A DNA stretch of 57,848 bases from Bryobacteraceae bacterium (GTDB lineage: Bacteria; Acidobacteriota; Terriglobia; Bryobacterales; Bryobacteraceae). The notes under the pieces are model-generated. The model saw only the letters and a list, made by a program, of their open reading frames with translations. It did not search any database and was not told the origin of the DNA. The DNA lies in contig JABAQT010000070.1 of assembly GCA_019187195.1 (NCBI GenBank), forward strand, positions 9,448 through 67,295. The letters run 5' to 3'. Both the position numbers and the translations under genes were made by a program. Of the stretch, positions 35,215 to 44,736 are shown piece after piece (position 1 is the first letter of the stretch; each line of letters begins with the position of its first letter).

Positions 35215-38200
35215 TCTTCTGTCTGTGGTTTGGGAAGTCCCGCCATCGGATCCCGGCCGCGATAGGCCAGCAGATATGCCGCCGGCACGAGGAACACGGA
35301 GAACACCAGCGAAACCCCCATCCCGCCGATGATCGCCCGCGCCAGCGGCGCGTACGCCTCGCTGCCCGTCCCCAGTTTGAGAGCCATCGGCGTCAGTCCG
35401 ATGATGGTCGCCAGCGATGTCATGAGAATCGGCCGCAACCGCACCCGCGCCGACATCGCCACCGCGTCCGCCAGTTCCATTCCGTCAATCCGCATCCGCC
35501 TCGTGAAGTCCACAATCAGGATGCTGTTCGATACGACGATCCCCACCATCATCACCACACCCATCAGCGACTGCACGTTCAAAGTGGTATTCGAGACGTC
35601 CAGCGTCACAATAACCCCGGTCACTCCCATGGGAACCGCCAGCAGGATCAGCAGTGGATCGAGGACGCTTTGAAACTGCGCCACCAGGATCAGGTACAGC
35701 AACAGGATCGACAACCCCAACCCCAGTCCGAAACTCCTGAACGACGCCCGCATGTCATCCACGATTCCCCGCATATCCACGCGCACGCCCTTGGGCAGCT
35801 TCGTTTGCGCAACCACTCCTTCAATCTCCTTCGCCACTCTGCCCAGGTCCTCGCCCTCGAGGCTCACGAAAACATTGATCACCTTACGCAGCCCATAGTG
35901 ATCCACCTCCGTCGGCGACATCCGCCGCTCGATCTTCGACACCGTGTCGAGCATCGTCGCCCGCGGCCGGTTGGAGGCGCGCAGCGGCAGCGACCGCAGA
36001 TCGGAAATGTCGCGCACCTGTCCTTCCGGATACTGCACCGTCAGGAAAAAGTCGTTATGAGTCGCCGGATCCGTCCACATCGTGGGCGCGATCATCTGGT
36101 TCGAGGAGACCGCCGTAATCAGGTTGCTCACCACCTCTTTTTGCGTCAGCCCCAACATGCTCGCCCGCTCACGCTCGATCTCAATCTGAATCGCCGGATT
36201 GTCAAGATCCTGCGGAATCAGAATATCCGACACTCCGGCTACCCCCCGCACCCGCGCCGCCAGTTCCGCCGCCACGCGGAATGGCGATTCGAGGTCCGGC
36301 CCGGTCACCTGCAAATCAATCGGCGCGGGCTTGCCGAAATTCAACACCGCGTCCACAAAACCGCCCGATTGAAAGTAAGCGCTCATCTCCGGCATCTCGT
36401 CCCGCAATCGGCTCCGCACACGCGCCATGTATTCGTAGCTGCCGGTCTTGTGCTCCTCTTTCAAGCTCACCTGGAGAAACGCCGTGTGCGGAGCGGAATT
36501 GCTCGTGTAGAGCGCGGAAAAATCCGGCACCACGCCGATATTGGACACCATCATCTCGTAGTCTTCGGACGGCACCACCTCCCGCACCAGTTTCTCCACT
36601 CGCGCCACCGCTTTTTCCGTCTCGAGCAGGCTTGTGCCCGAAGGCGCCTTCAGATTCACCACGAACTGCCCGGCGTCCGTGCGCGGAAAATAGGAAGTCC
36701 CCAGGCGCGGGTACAGCAACAGGCTGCCTCCAAACAGAATCAGCATCGACAGCACCGTGAGCCGCGGATTCCGCAGCGCGGCGCCAAGCAGCACGTCATA
36801 TCCCTCGAGCAGTTTCAGAAAGCCCAGGTTGAACTCGTAAAACAGGAACGCGCCTTTTTTCTTCGGAACGCCATGCTCGTGTGACTCGCGTATGAAAGCC
36901 GCGCAGTAGAGCGGCACAATCGTCATCGCCACGACATAGGAGGCAAGCAGCGATAGCACCACCGTCAACGCCAGCGCGACAAACAGATCCCGGCTCACGC
37001 CGTATAGCATCGTGACCGGAAAGAATACCACCGCCGTGGTCAACGTCGAAGCGAGCACCGGCAGCGCCACTTCGCGCGCTCCCTCCTCGGCCGCTCTTCG
37101 CGCTGATTTTCCCATGTCGAGATGGCGGAATATGTTCTCCAGCACCACCACGGAATTGTCGATCAGCCGCGAGAAGGCGAGCGCGATTCCTCCCAGCGTC
37201 ATCGCGTTGATCGTGCCCTTGCCCGCCGACAGGAGAGCGAACGCCGCAATCGCGGAAAGCGGAATGGAAATGAATACCGCCATCGTCGCCCGCATGCTGC
37301 CGAGGAATATCAGAATCATCAGCGACGTCAACGCCACGCCGGCGCCCGCTTCGCTCACCACCGTGTGAATCGCCTTCTTGATGAACCGTGACTGGTCAAA
37401 CACCACCCGGGCCACCATGCTCTCCGGCACATCCAGCAGTTGCCCCACTTCCTTGTTCACCGCATCCACCAGGGCGATTGTGTTCGTATCACCGCCCTGC
37501 CGCAACACGGGCTGGTACACCGAGGCTTGTCCATCGACGCGCACGATGTTGTATTGGATCTGCGCCGCGTCCTTTACCTCGCCCACATCCGAAATCTTCA
37601 CTGGAGCCGCTCCCACCATGCGCACCGGCAAATCGCCTATGCTCGCGATGTCCCTGTATTGCGCGTTCGTGTACAGCGGATAGTCAATCGACCCCATGCG
37701 TATGTTTCCGGACGGCAGAATCAGGTTCGCCTCATTCACGCTCCGCACAATATCCATCGGGCTCAGGTTGTGCGCCGCCAGTTTGAGCGGATCCACGTAC
37801 ACCATGATCTGCCTGTACAATCCGCCAAACGGAGGCGGCGTAGCCGCGCCCGGCAACTTTCCCAACTGCGTCCGCACTCTGTAGTGCCCCATCTCGCGCA
37901 ATTGAGCTTCGGACATACCCTCGCCCTTCAAAGCCACCAGGCACACCGGCAGCGCCGCCGCGTCGAACTTCATCACGATCGGCGGCAATGTCCCCGGAGG
38001 CATCCGCCGCATCTCCGCCGCCGCCAGGTTGCCCAGCACCGAAACCGCCGAATCGGCGTTCGTCCCCGGTTGAAAATACACCTTGATCACCCCGACGCCG
38101 GGAAGCGATCGCGACTCGATGTGATCGATCCCCGGAGCCAGCGTGAAAAACCGCTCCTGCCGTTCGACAATATCTTTTTCGATCTGTTCCGGCGGCATCC

Positions 38201-38351
38201 CCGGATAGAAAGTCGCAATCGCCACGACAGTCTGATCCAAAACCGGAAACATGTCCACCGGCATCCGCCATATCGCCGTGATCCCAATCACGCACAACAC
38301 CAGGGCGCAGACCACGACAAAGTAAGGGTTACGGATCGAGAATCGGGCCAT
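35211..38351 (-). CDS. RND-family efflux pump, HAE1/CusA-like inner membrane transporter
   Basis: The 1046-residue protein has 12 transmembrane helices with two large periplasmic loops. The proton-relay region in helix 4 reads LAFSRLIDNSVVVLENIF near residue 407, with one Asp followed by Asn where AcrB has two Asp. Helix 10 has the segment FGLGLGLSILLLYLILVAQF. The Asp-Asn pair, ahead of VVVLENI, is common in this group. It exports its unknown substrate with the TolC and membrane fusion partners. It lies six bases after the fusion protein stop. Confidence 0.92.
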   Translation of the reverse strand: MARFSIRNPYFVVVCALVLCVIGITAIWRMPVDMFPVLDQTVVAIATFYPGMPPEQIEKDIVERQERFFTLAPGIDHIESRSLPGVGVIKVYFQPGTNADSAVSVLGNLAAAEMRRMPPGTLPPIVMKFDAAALPVCLVALKGEGMSEAQLREMGHYRVRTQLGKLPGAATPPPFGGLYRQIMVYVDPLKLAAHNLSPMDIVRSVNEANLILPSGNIRMGSIDYPLYTNAQYRDIASIGDLPVRMVGAAPVKISDVGEVKDAAQIQYNIVRVDGQASVYQPVLRQGGDTNTIALVDAVNKEVGQLLDVPESMVARVVFDQSRFIKKAIHTVVSEAGAGVALTSLMILIFLGSMRATMAVFISIPLSAIAAFALLSAGKGTINAMTLGGIALAFSRLIDNSVVVLENIFRHLDMGKSARRAAEEGAREVALPVLASTLTTAVVFFPVTMLYGVSRDLFVALALTVVLSLLASYVVAMTIVPLYCAAFIRESHEHGVPKKKGAFLFYEFNLGFLKLLEGYDVLLGAALRNPRLTVLSMLILFGGSLLLYPRLGTSYFPRTDAGQFVVNLKAPSGTSLLETEKAVARVEKLVREVVPSEDYEMMVSNIGVVPDFSALYTSNSAPHTAFLQVSLKEEHKTGSYEYMARVRSRLRDEMPEMSAYFQSGGFVDAVLNFGKPAPIDLQVTGPDLESPFRVAAELAARVRGVAGVSDILIPQDLDNPAIQIEIERERASMLGLTQKEVVSNLITAVSSNQMIAPTMWTDPATHNDFFLTVQYPEGQVRDISDLRSLPLRASNRPRATMLDTVSKIERRMSPTEVDHYGLRKVINVFVSLEGEDLGRVAKEIEGVVAQTKLPKGVRVDMRGIVDDMRASFRSFGLGLGLSILLLYLILVAQFQSVLDPLLILLAVPMGVTGVIVTLDVSNTTLNVQSLMGVVMMVGIVVSNSILIVDFTRRMRIDGMELADAVAMSARVRLRPILMTSLATIIGLTPMALKLGTGSEAYAPLARAIIGGMGVSLVFSVFLVPAAYLLAYRGRDPMAGLPKPQTEE

Positions 38352-38357
38352 GGTTCC

Positions 38358-39563
38358 TTATATCCCGCTCTCGCGCGGCGTCACCCGCTCTCCCGGACGC
38401 AACTGTGTCTTGTTCCCCACCACCACCATCTCGCCCGCCGCGAGCCCGCTGGTCACCTCCACCTTCGAAGCCGTCTCCATCCCCGTCTGGATCACCCGCT
38501 CCTCGAGAACGCCCTGCTCACCTACCACCAGCACCGCTTTCTTACCCTCCGCGGTCACTAAGGCCTGAACAGGCACGGTGAGCGCCTGATTGTTCTCAAA
38601 GAGCGTCAACTTCACCTCCGCATACATCCCCGGCAGCAGTGTCCCATCCGCGTTCGGAACGTCCACCTCCACATTCATTGTCCGCGTGGCCATCTCCACG
38701 TCCCCGGTAAACCGGGCCACTGTTCCGCGAATTCTGCGGCGCAGCGAGGTCACCTCGATCTCTACCACCTGCCCGAGCCGCACCTTCGAGACCACCGATT
38801 CCGCCACCGGAAGCACCAGCCTCAGAATGTTCATCTGCGCAAGCCGCACCACCGGCATCGCGTTTGGCGACGTCCCCGCCTGTATCAGCGCGCCGGTGTC
38901 GGCGTAGCGCTTCGTTATCATCCCCGTGAAGGGCGCCGCAATCGTCGTGTAATCCGACAGCGTGAGCGCGCGGCGCTCGCGCGCCTGCGCCGCCTCCCCG
39001 TCATACTCCGCGCCCGCGATGGCCGCCTTCGCCGCCGCCACCTGCGCCTCCGCCGCCCGCTTGCGAGCCAGCGCTTCGTCAATCTCCTGCTGGGCGATCA
39101 GCCCCGGCTCGGCTTTCATCACTTTCTCCAGCCGCTCGTGCGACAACTTCACCAGGCCCAGGTTGGCCTCCGCCCGCCCCAACTCCCCCCTCAACCGCAT
39201 CAGTTCCGCCGAACTGCGCCGTTTCTCCGCGCTCGCATGCGCCACATCATCCCGCATCTCCGGCACCTCGAGCGTCGCCAGCACCTGTCCGGCCTTCACA
39301 TGATCCCCCACATCCACCTTGATGTTGCGCAGGTATCCCGCTACCTTTGCGTGCACGTCCACCAACTGGAACGGCCGGAACTCCCCGCTCAATGTGATCT
39401 CCTGCCTCAGCGGCTCCGTCACCGCCTTCGCCACCGCCACGGGATTCGGCCGCGCCGCCGTTGGGGCCTCCCGGACCGCCGCCGCGGGAGTTCCGCAGGA
39501 AGACAAGAATACCCCTCCCCAACAACCAGCTAGGGCAAGTAGAGAAACGCGTTGGTCAAGCAT
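38358..39563 (-). CDS. RND efflux membrane fusion protein (lipoprotein)
   Basis: The 401-residue periplasmic adaptor has a lipobox LALAGC with Cys14 predicted to be lipidated. The biotinyl/lipoyl-like pieces are SGEFRPFQLVDVHAKVAGYL and DYTTIAAPFTGMITKRYADT, separated by a coiled-coil hairpin (about 125-200, rich in Ala, Arg and Glu). It bridges pump and TolC. It is the first gene of the efflux operon. TTACAG and TAACAG 16 bases apart upstream on the minus strand (about 39592-39620) are only weak promoter candidates. Confidence 0.92.
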   Translation of the reverse strand: MLDQRVSLLALAGCWGGVFLSSCGTPAAAVREAPTAARPNPVAVAKAVTEPLRQEITLSGEFRPFQLVDVHAKVAGYLRNIKVDVGDHVKAGQVLATLEVPEMRDDVAHASAEKRRSSAELMRLRGELGRAEANLGLVKLSHERLEKVMKAEPGLIAQQEIDEALARKRAAEAQVAAAKAAIAGAEYDGEAAQARERRALTLSDYTTIAAPFTGMITKRYADTGALIQAGTSPNAMPVVRLAQMNILRLVLPVAESVVSKVRLGQVVEIEVTSLRRRIRGTVARFTGDVEMATRTMNVEVDVPNADGTLLPGMYAEVKLTLFENNQALTVPVQALVTAEGKKAVLVVGEQGVLEERVIQTGMETASKVEVTSGLAAGEMVVVGNKTQLRPGERVTPRESGI

Positions 39564-39698
39564 GCTAAAGAGGTCCTGTTACTCGGCTGTTATGCTATGT
39601 TAACCAAACTGTAACGAATCCGCTAGTCTTCGCCCTTTTCACACCCCTCCTCTTGCACACTCACCTGATAACACGGTAGGATTACCCAAACTCAATTT

Positions 39699-41897
39699 AT
39701 GGCCCAGCCAACGGTGTCCAGCCCCACCCGGGCTCGCCGCATGATTTGTGTTGCCGGTCCACGCCTTACAAGCATGGCGGCCGCCCTCCTCCTCGCCTTT
39801 GCCCTGTACCCCCAATCCCCGCATCCGGCTCCCTATGACGTGATTGTTGTGGGCGCGGGAGCCGGCGGCGTCGCCGCGTCGCTCCAGGCCGCCCGCATGG
39901 GATCCCGCGTCGCCCTCATCGAGGATACCGACTGGATCGGTGGCCAGATGAGTTCCGCCGGCGTCTCCACCATGGATGAAGGCCGCTTTTTCGCCGCCAA
40001 CCCCACCGGCGTCTATCGCGAGTTTCTGCTTCGCGCCACCACCGTCTACGCCGCGCGCGCCAAGTCCGTGGCTACATGCTACTGGAGCCAGTCTTCCCGC
40101 TGTTTCGAGCCTCTCCAGGTCGAACGGACCCTGCGCGCCATGCTCGACGAACAACCCGCCATCGATCTCTATCCCCTCACTACCGTCAGCGCGCTCCTGT
40201 TCAGCGGAGCCGCGGTCAGCGGCGTCCGTCTCTCTTCGGGGCGCGAGTTGGGAGCCCGGGTCACCATCGACGCCACCGAGACCGGCGACCTGCTCGCCCT
40301 GGCCGGAGCCGAGCACTACGCCGGCAACGGCACGGGATCAACTCCCGGCCCGTGCATCCAGGACATCACCTACGCCGCCGTCATTCAACGCTACGACTCG
40401 CTCCCCGCCGGTCTTCGCTTCACGGAGCCCCCACCCGGCTACGCCCAGGCGCGCGACGAATTCCGCCGGACTCTCGCCCCTCTTCCCACCAACGATCCTA
40501 CCCGCTACCCCGTCAGCTTCCAGGTTCATAACCAGTACCGTGGGCTCCCCGATCTCGGCCGACCCGGTTCCTATACTTCCCTTGACCCCGCTCTCATCAC
40601 CAAGACCGGAGTCAACTGGGTGAATGATTTCCCCACCTACTCCCCCTACGCCACCGATCCCCTTCGCCGCTTCCTCCTCCCCGCAACATTCCTCACCAAC
40701 CCGGCTATACGTGATGACCTCACCTGCCAGGCAAAGCTGAAGACCCTCAACCTCCTCTACTACATTCAGGATCCCGAGGGCCTCAACCAGCCTGATTGGT
40801 CCGTGAGTCAGGACTTCGCCGGTTCCCAGGCCCAGCGCTACTGCTCCATCATTCCCCAATCCATGAAGAGCATCGAAGCGCTTCTCCCCCTGCGTCCCTA
40901 CATCCGCGAGAGCCGCCGCATCATGGCGGTCCACGATCTCACCATCAACGAGATCCGCCGCATTCCCGGCCCCGACGGAGTGCCCCGCGGCAAGTCCCTT
41001 CCCTCCGCCCTCGCGCTTGGCGACTATTTCGTCGACCTCCATAACTGCGATTCCACTCCCGATCTCGAAGCCCGCTTCGGCGAAACCTCATCCGGAACCG
41101 GAGGATTCGACGGACCTTTCCAGGTCCCCTTCGAGAGCTTCATCCCCAAGCGTCTCGATGGCTTCCTCGCCGCCGAAAAGAACCTCGGCATTTCCCGCCT
41201 CGCCAACGGCGCGCTCAGGCTTCAGCCCGCCGTCATGTCCACCGGCCAGGCCGCCGGGGCCATCGCCGCCATCGCCGTCTCTTCCCGCCTCCAGCCACGG
41301 CAAGTCAATCCGCTCCTCGTCCAACAGGCTTTGACGGCATCGGGAAGCGCCATCTCTCTCTACGCTTACTCCGACGTCCCTTTTGAGAGCCCATACTGGG
41401 CCGACGTCCAACTCGCCAGCGCGCGAGGCCTGATGCTCGGTTACAGCTTCCGCAATTTCGGCATCGCCGGACCCATCACTCGCCGCGAAGCGGCGCTCGT
41501 ACTAACCCGCCTCCTGAACCTTTCCACTCAACCCGCCCAGGGAGTCTTCACCGACGTGCCCATCTCCGATCCCGCCGCCCCAGCCATAGAGGCCATCTAC
41601 CGCCGTCAAATCACCCAGGGCTGTTCCAACACTCCCCTCAACTTCTGCCCCTCAGCCACTCTGTCGCGCGAACAACTCGCCACTTTCCTGGCCCGCTCCC
41701 TCCATCTCCCCTTCGCCACCGCCGCCTTCGCGGATGTCCCGGTGAACAGCCCCCTGTCCCCCCCTATCGCCGCTATCGCCTCCCGTCTGATCATGCAACC
41801 CTGCGGCCCTTCCCTGTTTTGTCCCGGAGCCCCCGCACTCCGCGGAGACCTCGCTCGTAGTCTCGTCCGCGCTCTATCTATTCTCAACAGTCTCTGA
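39699..41897 (+). CDS. Secreted FAD-dependent oxidoreductase with C-terminal SLH repeats
   Basis: The 732-residue protein has a signal-like N-terminus (basic start, then a hydrophobic stretch around residues 26-37), then an FAD oxidoreductase domain (VIVVGAGAGGVAASLQAARM, IEDTDWIGGQMSSAGVSTMD; end GALRLQPAVMSTGQAAGAIA near 520). After about residue 550 come three S-layer-homology-like repeats: YSDVPFESPYWADVQLASAR, VFTDVPISDPAAPAIEAIYR, and FADVPVNSPLSPPIAAIASR. SLH domains anchor proteins to cell-wall polymers. The start may be 39699 or the ATG at 39741. TAGGAT about 23 bases before 39699 is a weak -10. Confidence 0.83.
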   Translation: MAQPTVSSPTRARRMICVAGPRLTSMAAALLLAFALYPQSPHPAPYDVIVVGAGAGGVAASLQAARMGSRVALIEDTDWIGGQMSSAGVSTMDEGRFFAANPTGVYREFLLRATTVYAARAKSVATCYWSQSSRCFEPLQVERTLRAMLDEQPAIDLYPLTTVSALLFSGAAVSGVRLSSGRELGARVTIDATETGDLLALAGAEHYAGNGTGSTPGPCIQDITYAAVIQRYDSLPAGLRFTEPPPGYAQARDEFRRTLAPLPTNDPTRYPVSFQVHNQYRGLPDLGRPGSYTSLDPALITKTGVNWVNDFPTYSPYATDPLRRFLLPATFLTNPAIRDDLTCQAKLKTLNLLYYIQDPEGLNQPDWSVSQDFAGSQAQRYCSIIPQSMKSIEALLPLRPYIRESRRIMAVHDLTINEIRRIPGPDGVPRGKSLPSALALGDYFVDLHNCDSTPDLEARFGETSSGTGGFDGPFQVPFESFIPKRLDGFLAAEKNLGISRLANGALRLQPAVMSTGQAAGAIAAIAVSSRLQPRQVNPLLVQQALTASGSAISLYAYSDVPFESPYWADVQLASARGLMLGYSFRNFGIAGPITRREAALVLTRLLNLSTQPAQGVFTDVPISDPAAPAIEAIYRRQITQGCSNTPLNFCPSATLSREQLATFLARSLHLPFATAAFADVPVNSPLSPPIAAIASRLIMQPCGPSLFCPGAPALRGDLARSLVRALSILNSL

Positions 41898-41962
41898 AAT
41901 TCCGGCCCCATAACCACGGGCAGCATCGCCTATATCCGGCGTCGGGCTCTATTGGGAATGGA

Positions 41963-41979
41963 CCTGATGAAATATCAGG
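41963..41979. terminator. Stem-loop just past the tmRNA 3' end
   Basis: CCTGAT-GAAAT-ATCAGG forms a six-base-pair hairpin 8 bases past the tmRNA CCA, where a terminator or processing signal is expected. No U-run follows on the minus strand, so intrinsic termination is uncertain. Confidence 0.35.
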
Positions 41980-41986
41980 AAGGGGT

Positions 41987-42337
41987 TGGTGGAGGCGGCG
42001 GGAGTTGAACCCGCGTCCGAGAAAGCTCAGCCTGAAAAGCCTACGTGTGTAGCCTGATTCTGGAACTTCGGCAACTGGTTCGGAATCGGCAAAATCACCA
42101 GCCGCCTAGCCCGATTGATCTCGGCCTGCTGCTCCGGACAGAAGCTCTCGGCCTATCCCGTATGAATGACATCCGTTGACGACGAACGGGCTCGCCGCCA
42201 GGGACGGCTACCTAATAATTAGGCAGCGTAAGCAAACTGCGTGTTGGCAGTTTTGGTTTTCCGATCGTTTTACGGGAGCTCGGAACCCGACACGCCTTTT
42301 CAAACGAATACTAACCCGTCGAAGCCGTTGCGCCCCC
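41987..42337 (-). ncRNA. ssrA: tmRNA (SsrA)
   Basis: The 351-base RNA rescues stalled ribosomes. Its 5' end GGGGGCGCAACGGCTTCGAC and 3' end CGCCTCCACCA pair into a seven-base acceptor stem, with one G-U pair, plus T-arm GTTCAACTC. The tag reading frame starts at GCC (42248) and reads ANTQFAYAA followed by TAA (42219-42221), so the proteolysis tag ends YAA instead of the LAA of Escherichia coli. The encoded CCA is present. It is a one-piece form, with the tag frame and pseudoknot region between the tRNA-like ends. Confidence 0.97.
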
Positions 42338-42349
42338 TTTCTCGACTCT

Positions 42350-42365
42350 ATCTTAGCATCGTCAA
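42350..42365 (-). promoter_or_regulatory. Weak candidate promoter elements upstream of tmRNA
   Basis: On the minus strand, TTGACG (42360-42365) and TAAGAT (42350-42355) lie ahead of the tmRNA. They are too close to be a -35/-10 pair, so TAAGAT is the likelier -10, and its -35 would fall inside the end of the acylase gene. The acylase stop codon lies within TTGACG, so the tmRNA promoter would overlap that gene. Confidence 0.25.
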
Positions 42366-44695
42366 CGGCTGCCGGATACCGCGTAATCCCGCTCGATGGC
42401 CGCGGCAATGTCCTGTTCTTCAAACAGAACGGGCCTCCATTGTTTCTTGCGAAACAACTCCGTCTGATCCGCGAAGTGCGGACTGGCGGGGTCGCCGGAC
42501 TCGGAATAGGTGAGGAATGCCTTGGCCTGGGGACCGCGCGCGGTGAATTCCACCGCCATGAGAAAACTGGATCCGGTTACCACCGGATAGCCCTTTTCGG
42601 TCAGAAACGGGCTGCCGTTGACTGGTCTTGGATAATCCATGGGCTCGAGAGTAGTGGTGTTGCGGGCGTTGCGCTCCATGTTCATGAGACCATCCGTGAA
42701 ACCATCCCCTCCATGCATGGGGATGCGGCGTCCCCCCTTGGCGGCATATTGCAACTCGCCGAGCGGGACATCGAGCGCGATGCCGCGGGAGCGGAGAAGG
42801 TTCGCGGCGCGTGTAAGATTTTCGATGGGGGCCTCACCCGGCGCGAGTCCGCGCGGGGTTCCCACCGGGTCGGCGGGATCGAAATCCACGGCGAAGAGGT
42901 TGCCCCTGCCGAGGAAGTCCGGGCGCGCAAACTGGCCGAGCCATTCGCGGAAGAGGACGGCCCCACGGCTCTCGAGGTCGTCGCGGTTGTCCCATCCGGC
43001 AAGAACTTCGCAAGCCTGGGCAAGGCCACGGACCCCGCGGCAGCGGGCGACCAACTCATCCTTGAGCAGTTCGGCCGTCAGGCTACGGTTGCTGAGAATC
43101 GCGTTCCCCAGTTCGTCGAGGGTGAACTTGTGATCCGGGCCGGCCGGTTGATCGGGAGAGCGCAGGGAGAGCGTAAGAGCATTGTTACGGGTGCGGAGAG
43201 AGCGCGCGGTGGCCTGCTCGCCGGCAAGCGGTGAGTAGGGTCCGGTGATCAGCGCGCCGGCGTTGGCGAGCCAGAAGCTGTCATTGGCATTGAACACATA
43301 ATCAGTTCGCTCGAGTTGCGGCATGCGGGAAAAGGCAATCACACCAGGAGAACGCGCTCCCTTATCGGCGCGCCATTCGAAGCGGGAATCGTTTCCGGGC
43401 AGCAGCACGATGCCCTGGTGGTACAGACGCTTTGTGGCGGAGTCCGTCCGGCGGAGCCGCAACCACGCGGCGATGGCCTCCGTGCTGAGGTTGGGTGTCG
43501 CGGCGCTGTCGGTGTACCACGCAATGCCTTCGCGTCCGCTGGAGATTGTATTGACCCAGGGCATGGCCTGGTAACGCGCGTGGGCCGCCTGAAACTCTTT
43601 CATCGAACGGGCGCGCCCCATGGCGAGCCATTGGGCGGCGCTGCCGGTATTGTCCCAATTGGCGTCGCGTATGGCGATGGCCCGCTTCGTATCCCAGGCG
43701 AAGTTCGGAAAGTTGATGATCGGTCCATAGTGGCTGAACCAGACGGTATGGCTCACTGTTTTCATACCGCCGTCCGGTTGCTTGACCTCAATGGTGACGC
43801 GGCGTGCGGTCATTGCGCGTTCGTGTTTGTCATAGAGATAGACGGTGGGCTTGCCGGGGGCGAGTTCGAGGGTGTAGAGGGTGAATCGCTTGCCCGCCGA
43901 GACGGTGTGCGTCCAGGCGACGTCACGGTTGAAGCCGATAGCGACGCCCGGCGCGCCGATGAGGCCGCTGCCGTATACGTCGAGTTTGCCGTCAACGCGA
44001 AGGTGCTTTTCCCAGAAGCGGTTGGATCCTGCCCATGGGTAATGCGGATTGGCCAGGAGCATACCCCTGCCTCCGGCGCTGCGGTCCCTCCCGATGCCCC
44101 ACCCGTTACTGGCAAAGCCGGGCGGAATATAGGGGATGAATGCAGCGGAGGATGGGGCGGCCGCCGAGGGCGGCGCGGCGGTGGCGATCATGGGAGCAAA
44201 CTGTGTGGTGACCAGCAGGATGATCTGCTGATAGGCGGCCAGGTCGGTGGCGGTGATAGGCATCACCCAGGCGGCTCCGCGACACCATCCGCCGATCTTA
44301 TCCTTTCCCGTCAAGGCCAGGTAGTGGTTATAGCCGGCGGCATAGCCCGTGTACCAATCACGCAACTCGGGAGGCAGTTTCGCAAGCATCGTGGCGGCGC
44401 GAGTGGTGAGATCGAGGGCTTTCATGGTGATGTCGCTACGCAGATGCTCGTCGCCGCCACCGGCTCCGAAATATTTCGCGCGTTCGCCGCGGGCACGGAT
44501 CACCTGGTCGGCGACGCTGCACAAGTGGTCTTCCGCCTGGGCGTAGCCCTCGCCGAAGCCGAGACCGCCGAAATCCTTCGCCTCAATATGAGGAATGCCA
44601 TAAGTGGTTCGCCGGATATGGGCCTGGTAACGTGGGGCCGCGGCGAGGCTGAAGCAGAGAGGCAGGAGGGCGGCGAGGACGCTGAGACGCACCAT
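42362..44695 (-). CDS. Penicillin acylase family protein (N-terminal nucleophile hydrolase)
   Basis: The 777-residue precursor has a signal peptide (MVRLSVLAALLPLCFSLAAA) and a self-cleaving precursor layout. Ser196 in the segment GFASNGWGIG is the predicted N-terminal nucleophile of the beta chain after cleavage following Ala195. The alpha chain precedes it, with GIPHIEAKDFGGLGFGEGYA. The family includes penicillin, aculeacin and acyl-homoserine lactone acylases, so the substrate is an acyl amide, not otherwise determined. It acts in the periplasm. It ends 25 bases from the tmRNA gene. Confidence 0.88.
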   Translation of the reverse strand: MVRLSVLAALLPLCFSLAAAPRYQAHIRRTTYGIPHIEAKDFGGLGFGEGYAQAEDHLCSVADQVIRARGERAKYFGAGGGDEHLRSDITMKALDLTTRAATMLAKLPPELRDWYTGYAAGYNHYLALTGKDKIGGWCRGAAWVMPITATDLAAYQQIILLVTTQFAPMIATAAPPSAAAPSSAAFIPYIPPGFASNGWGIGRDRSAGGRGMLLANPHYPWAGSNRFWEKHLRVDGKLDVYGSGLIGAPGVAIGFNRDVAWTHTVSAGKRFTLYTLELAPGKPTVYLYDKHERAMTARRVTIEVKQPDGGMKTVSHTVWFSHYGPIINFPNFAWDTKRAIAIRDANWDNTGSAAQWLAMGRARSMKEFQAAHARYQAMPWVNTISSGREGIAWYTDSAATPNLSTEAIAAWLRLRRTDSATKRLYHQGIVLLPGNDSRFEWRADKGARSPGVIAFSRMPQLERTDYVFNANDSFWLANAGALITGPYSPLAGEQATARSLRTRNNALTLSLRSPDQPAGPDHKFTLDELGNAILSNRSLTAELLKDELVARCRGVRGLAQACEVLAGWDNRDDLESRGAVLFREWLGQFARPDFLGRGNLFAVDFDPADPVGTPRGLAPGEAPIENLTRAANLLRSRGIALDVPLGELQYAAKGGRRIPMHGGDGFTDGLMNMERNARNTTTLEPMDYPRPVNGSPFLTEKGYPVVTGSSFLMAVEFTARGPQAKAFLTYSESGDPASPHFADQTELFRKKQWRPVLFEEQDIAAAIERDYAVSGSR

Positions 44696-44736
44696 GAGCT
44701 AGAGTGTAGCTCCGCGGAACAGCGTTCGCGGCCGTC

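Noticed and set aside
42176..43234. Long open frame on the plus strand across tmRNA and the acylase end
   Set aside because: It crosses the tmRNA, which has a firm structure, and the acylase, which has conserved motifs on the other strand.
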